Notes under the pieces: generated by a model | What the model was told of the DNA's origin: nothing | Seen by the model: only the letters and a program-made list of their open reading frames with translations | Database searches by the model: none | Program-made: the position numbers and the translations under genes | Shown here: piece by piece, positions 4,954-5,447 of the stretch | How the letters are laid out: the number at the start of each line of letters is the position of its first letter | Position numbering within the stretch: the stretch's first letter is position 1 | Assembly: GCA_947176615.1 (NCBI GenBank) | Contig: CAMWRO010000205.1 | Span: 1 to 5,447 of the forward strand | Source: an uncultured Porphyromonadaceae bacterium | Lineage (GTDB): Bacteria; Bacteroidota; Bacteroidia; Bacteroidales; Muribaculaceae | Direction of reading: 5' to 3' | DNA: 5,447 nt

Positions 4954-5397
4954 ATGGAACAAATCAAAGTTAAGATTATAAATAAGTCGGGACATGAGCT
5001 TCCCGCCTATGAAACCCCTTCGGCCGCCGGGATGGATGTGCGCGCGTGCCTTACCGAGCCTGTGACTCTCGCCCCTCTTGAAAGAGCGTTGATTCCTACC
5101 GGGTTGCGCATTCAGCTGCCGCAGGGTTACGAGTGTCAGATCCGTCCCCGCAGCGGACTGGCGTTGCGCCACGGTATCTCGCTTGTCAATGCCCCGGGCA
5201 CTGTCGATGCCGACTATCGCGGCGAGATAGGGGTGATTGTCATCAATCTGTCCAACGAGCCTTTTACCATCAACGACGGCGAGCGCATATGCCAGATGGT
5301 CGTCAAGGAGTATGTCCATGTCACTTGGGAGCCGGTGGAACGCATTGACGAGACCGAGCGCGGTGACGGCGGATTCGGCCACACCGGAGTGAATTAG
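4954..5397 (+). CDS. dut: Deoxyuridine 5'-triphosphate nucleotidohydrolase (dUTPase)
   Basis: This homotrimeric cytosolic enzyme splits dUTP into dUMP and pyrophosphate, keeping uracil out of DNA and supplying dUMP for thymidylate synthesis. The 147-residue protein has the length of the trimeric family and all five motifs: I AGMDVRA (25-31), II PRSGLA (65-70), III NAPGTVDADYRGEI (79-92) with catalytic D85 and stacking Y88, IV GERICQMVV (109-117), and V RGDGGFGHTG (136-145), the flexible C-terminal arm that closes over the triphosphate. Motif V has histidine where many relatives have serine. The ATG at 4954 is preceded by an A/T-rich stretch without a Shine-Dalgarno sequence, as is usual in Bacteroidetes. 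The gene is divergent from the pdxA operon, and its stop codon overlaps the 19-nt repeat at 5396. Confidence 0.97.
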   Translation: MEQIKVKIINKSGHELPAYETPSAAGMDVRACLTEPVTLAPLERALIPTGLRIQLPQGYECQIRPRSGLALRHGISLVNAPGTVDADYRGEIGVIVINLSNEPFTINDGERICQMVVKEYVHVTWEPVERIDETERGDGGFGHTGVN

Positions 5398-5414
5398 AGG
5401 TTGTTTAAAAACAA
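5396..5414. repeat. Second copy of the 19-nt AGAGGTTGTTT repeat
   Basis: AGAGGTTGTTTAAAAACAA here is identical to the minus-strand reading of 137-155. It begins on the last two bases of the dut stop codon and contains a weak 6-bp palindrome, TTGTTT-AA-AAACAA (5401-5414). Unlike the left copy it lacks the pairing CCTC, continuing as ATGTGAATCC. It lies directly after a gene, as the left copy does, so it may be a 3'-end repeat or one end of a mobile element that continues outside the window. Confidence 0.5.
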
Positions 5415-5447
5415 ATGTGAATCCAAAGCCCGTTTACACGAGTCGGA

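Overview
This window looks like a chromosomal segment from a member of the Bacteroidales, possibly a Muribaculaceae-like gut bacterium. Three things point that way: no Shine-Dalgarno sequence precedes any gene, the intergenic regions are A/T-rich with matches to the Bacteroidetes -7 box TAnnTTTG, and the PdxA and dUTPase proteins have a Bacteroidetes-like form. The assignment rests on these traits and not on a database search. The coding regions are visibly GC-rich and contain no frameshift, insertion sequence, tRNA, rRNA or CRISPR array.

Layout: positions 1-215 hold no gene but are packed with inverted repeats, including a 20-bp perfect one at the left edge. Positions 216-4566 hold five minus-strand genes with gaps of 6, 32 and 1 nt and one 14-nt overlap, so they probably form one operon. 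Transcription order is pdxA (vitamin B6 synthesis), a small nucleotidyltransferase, an ATP-grasp enzyme, a membrane CDP-alcohol phosphatidyltransferase and a HAD-family phosphatase. Positions 4567-4953 form a divergent intergenic region with candidate promoters and four hairpins followed by T-runs, all oriented for the plus strand. A complete dUTPase gene, dut, occupies 4954-5397 on the plus strand, and the last 50 bases begin with a 19-nt repeat also found in the left intergenic region.

The four genes after pdxA read as an uncharacterised pathway for a phosphorylated head group. The nucleotidyltransferase would activate a phospho-alcohol as a CDP (or other NDP) derivative. The membrane transferase would join a phospho-alcohol to an acceptor with release of CMP. 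The HAD enzyme would remove a phosphate, and the ATP-grasp enzyme would add a phosphate or ligate a carboxylate. The substrate cannot be read from the sequence. Inositol-phosphate or sphingolipid/phospholipid head groups are candidates, because Bacteroidetes make such lipids and because the ATP-grasp metal site resembles that of inositol-phosphate kinases. Two of the enzymes depart from their family consensus at catalytic positions: the fourth CDP-alcohol transferase aspartate is displaced by one residue, and the second aspartate of the HAD DxD motif is glycine.
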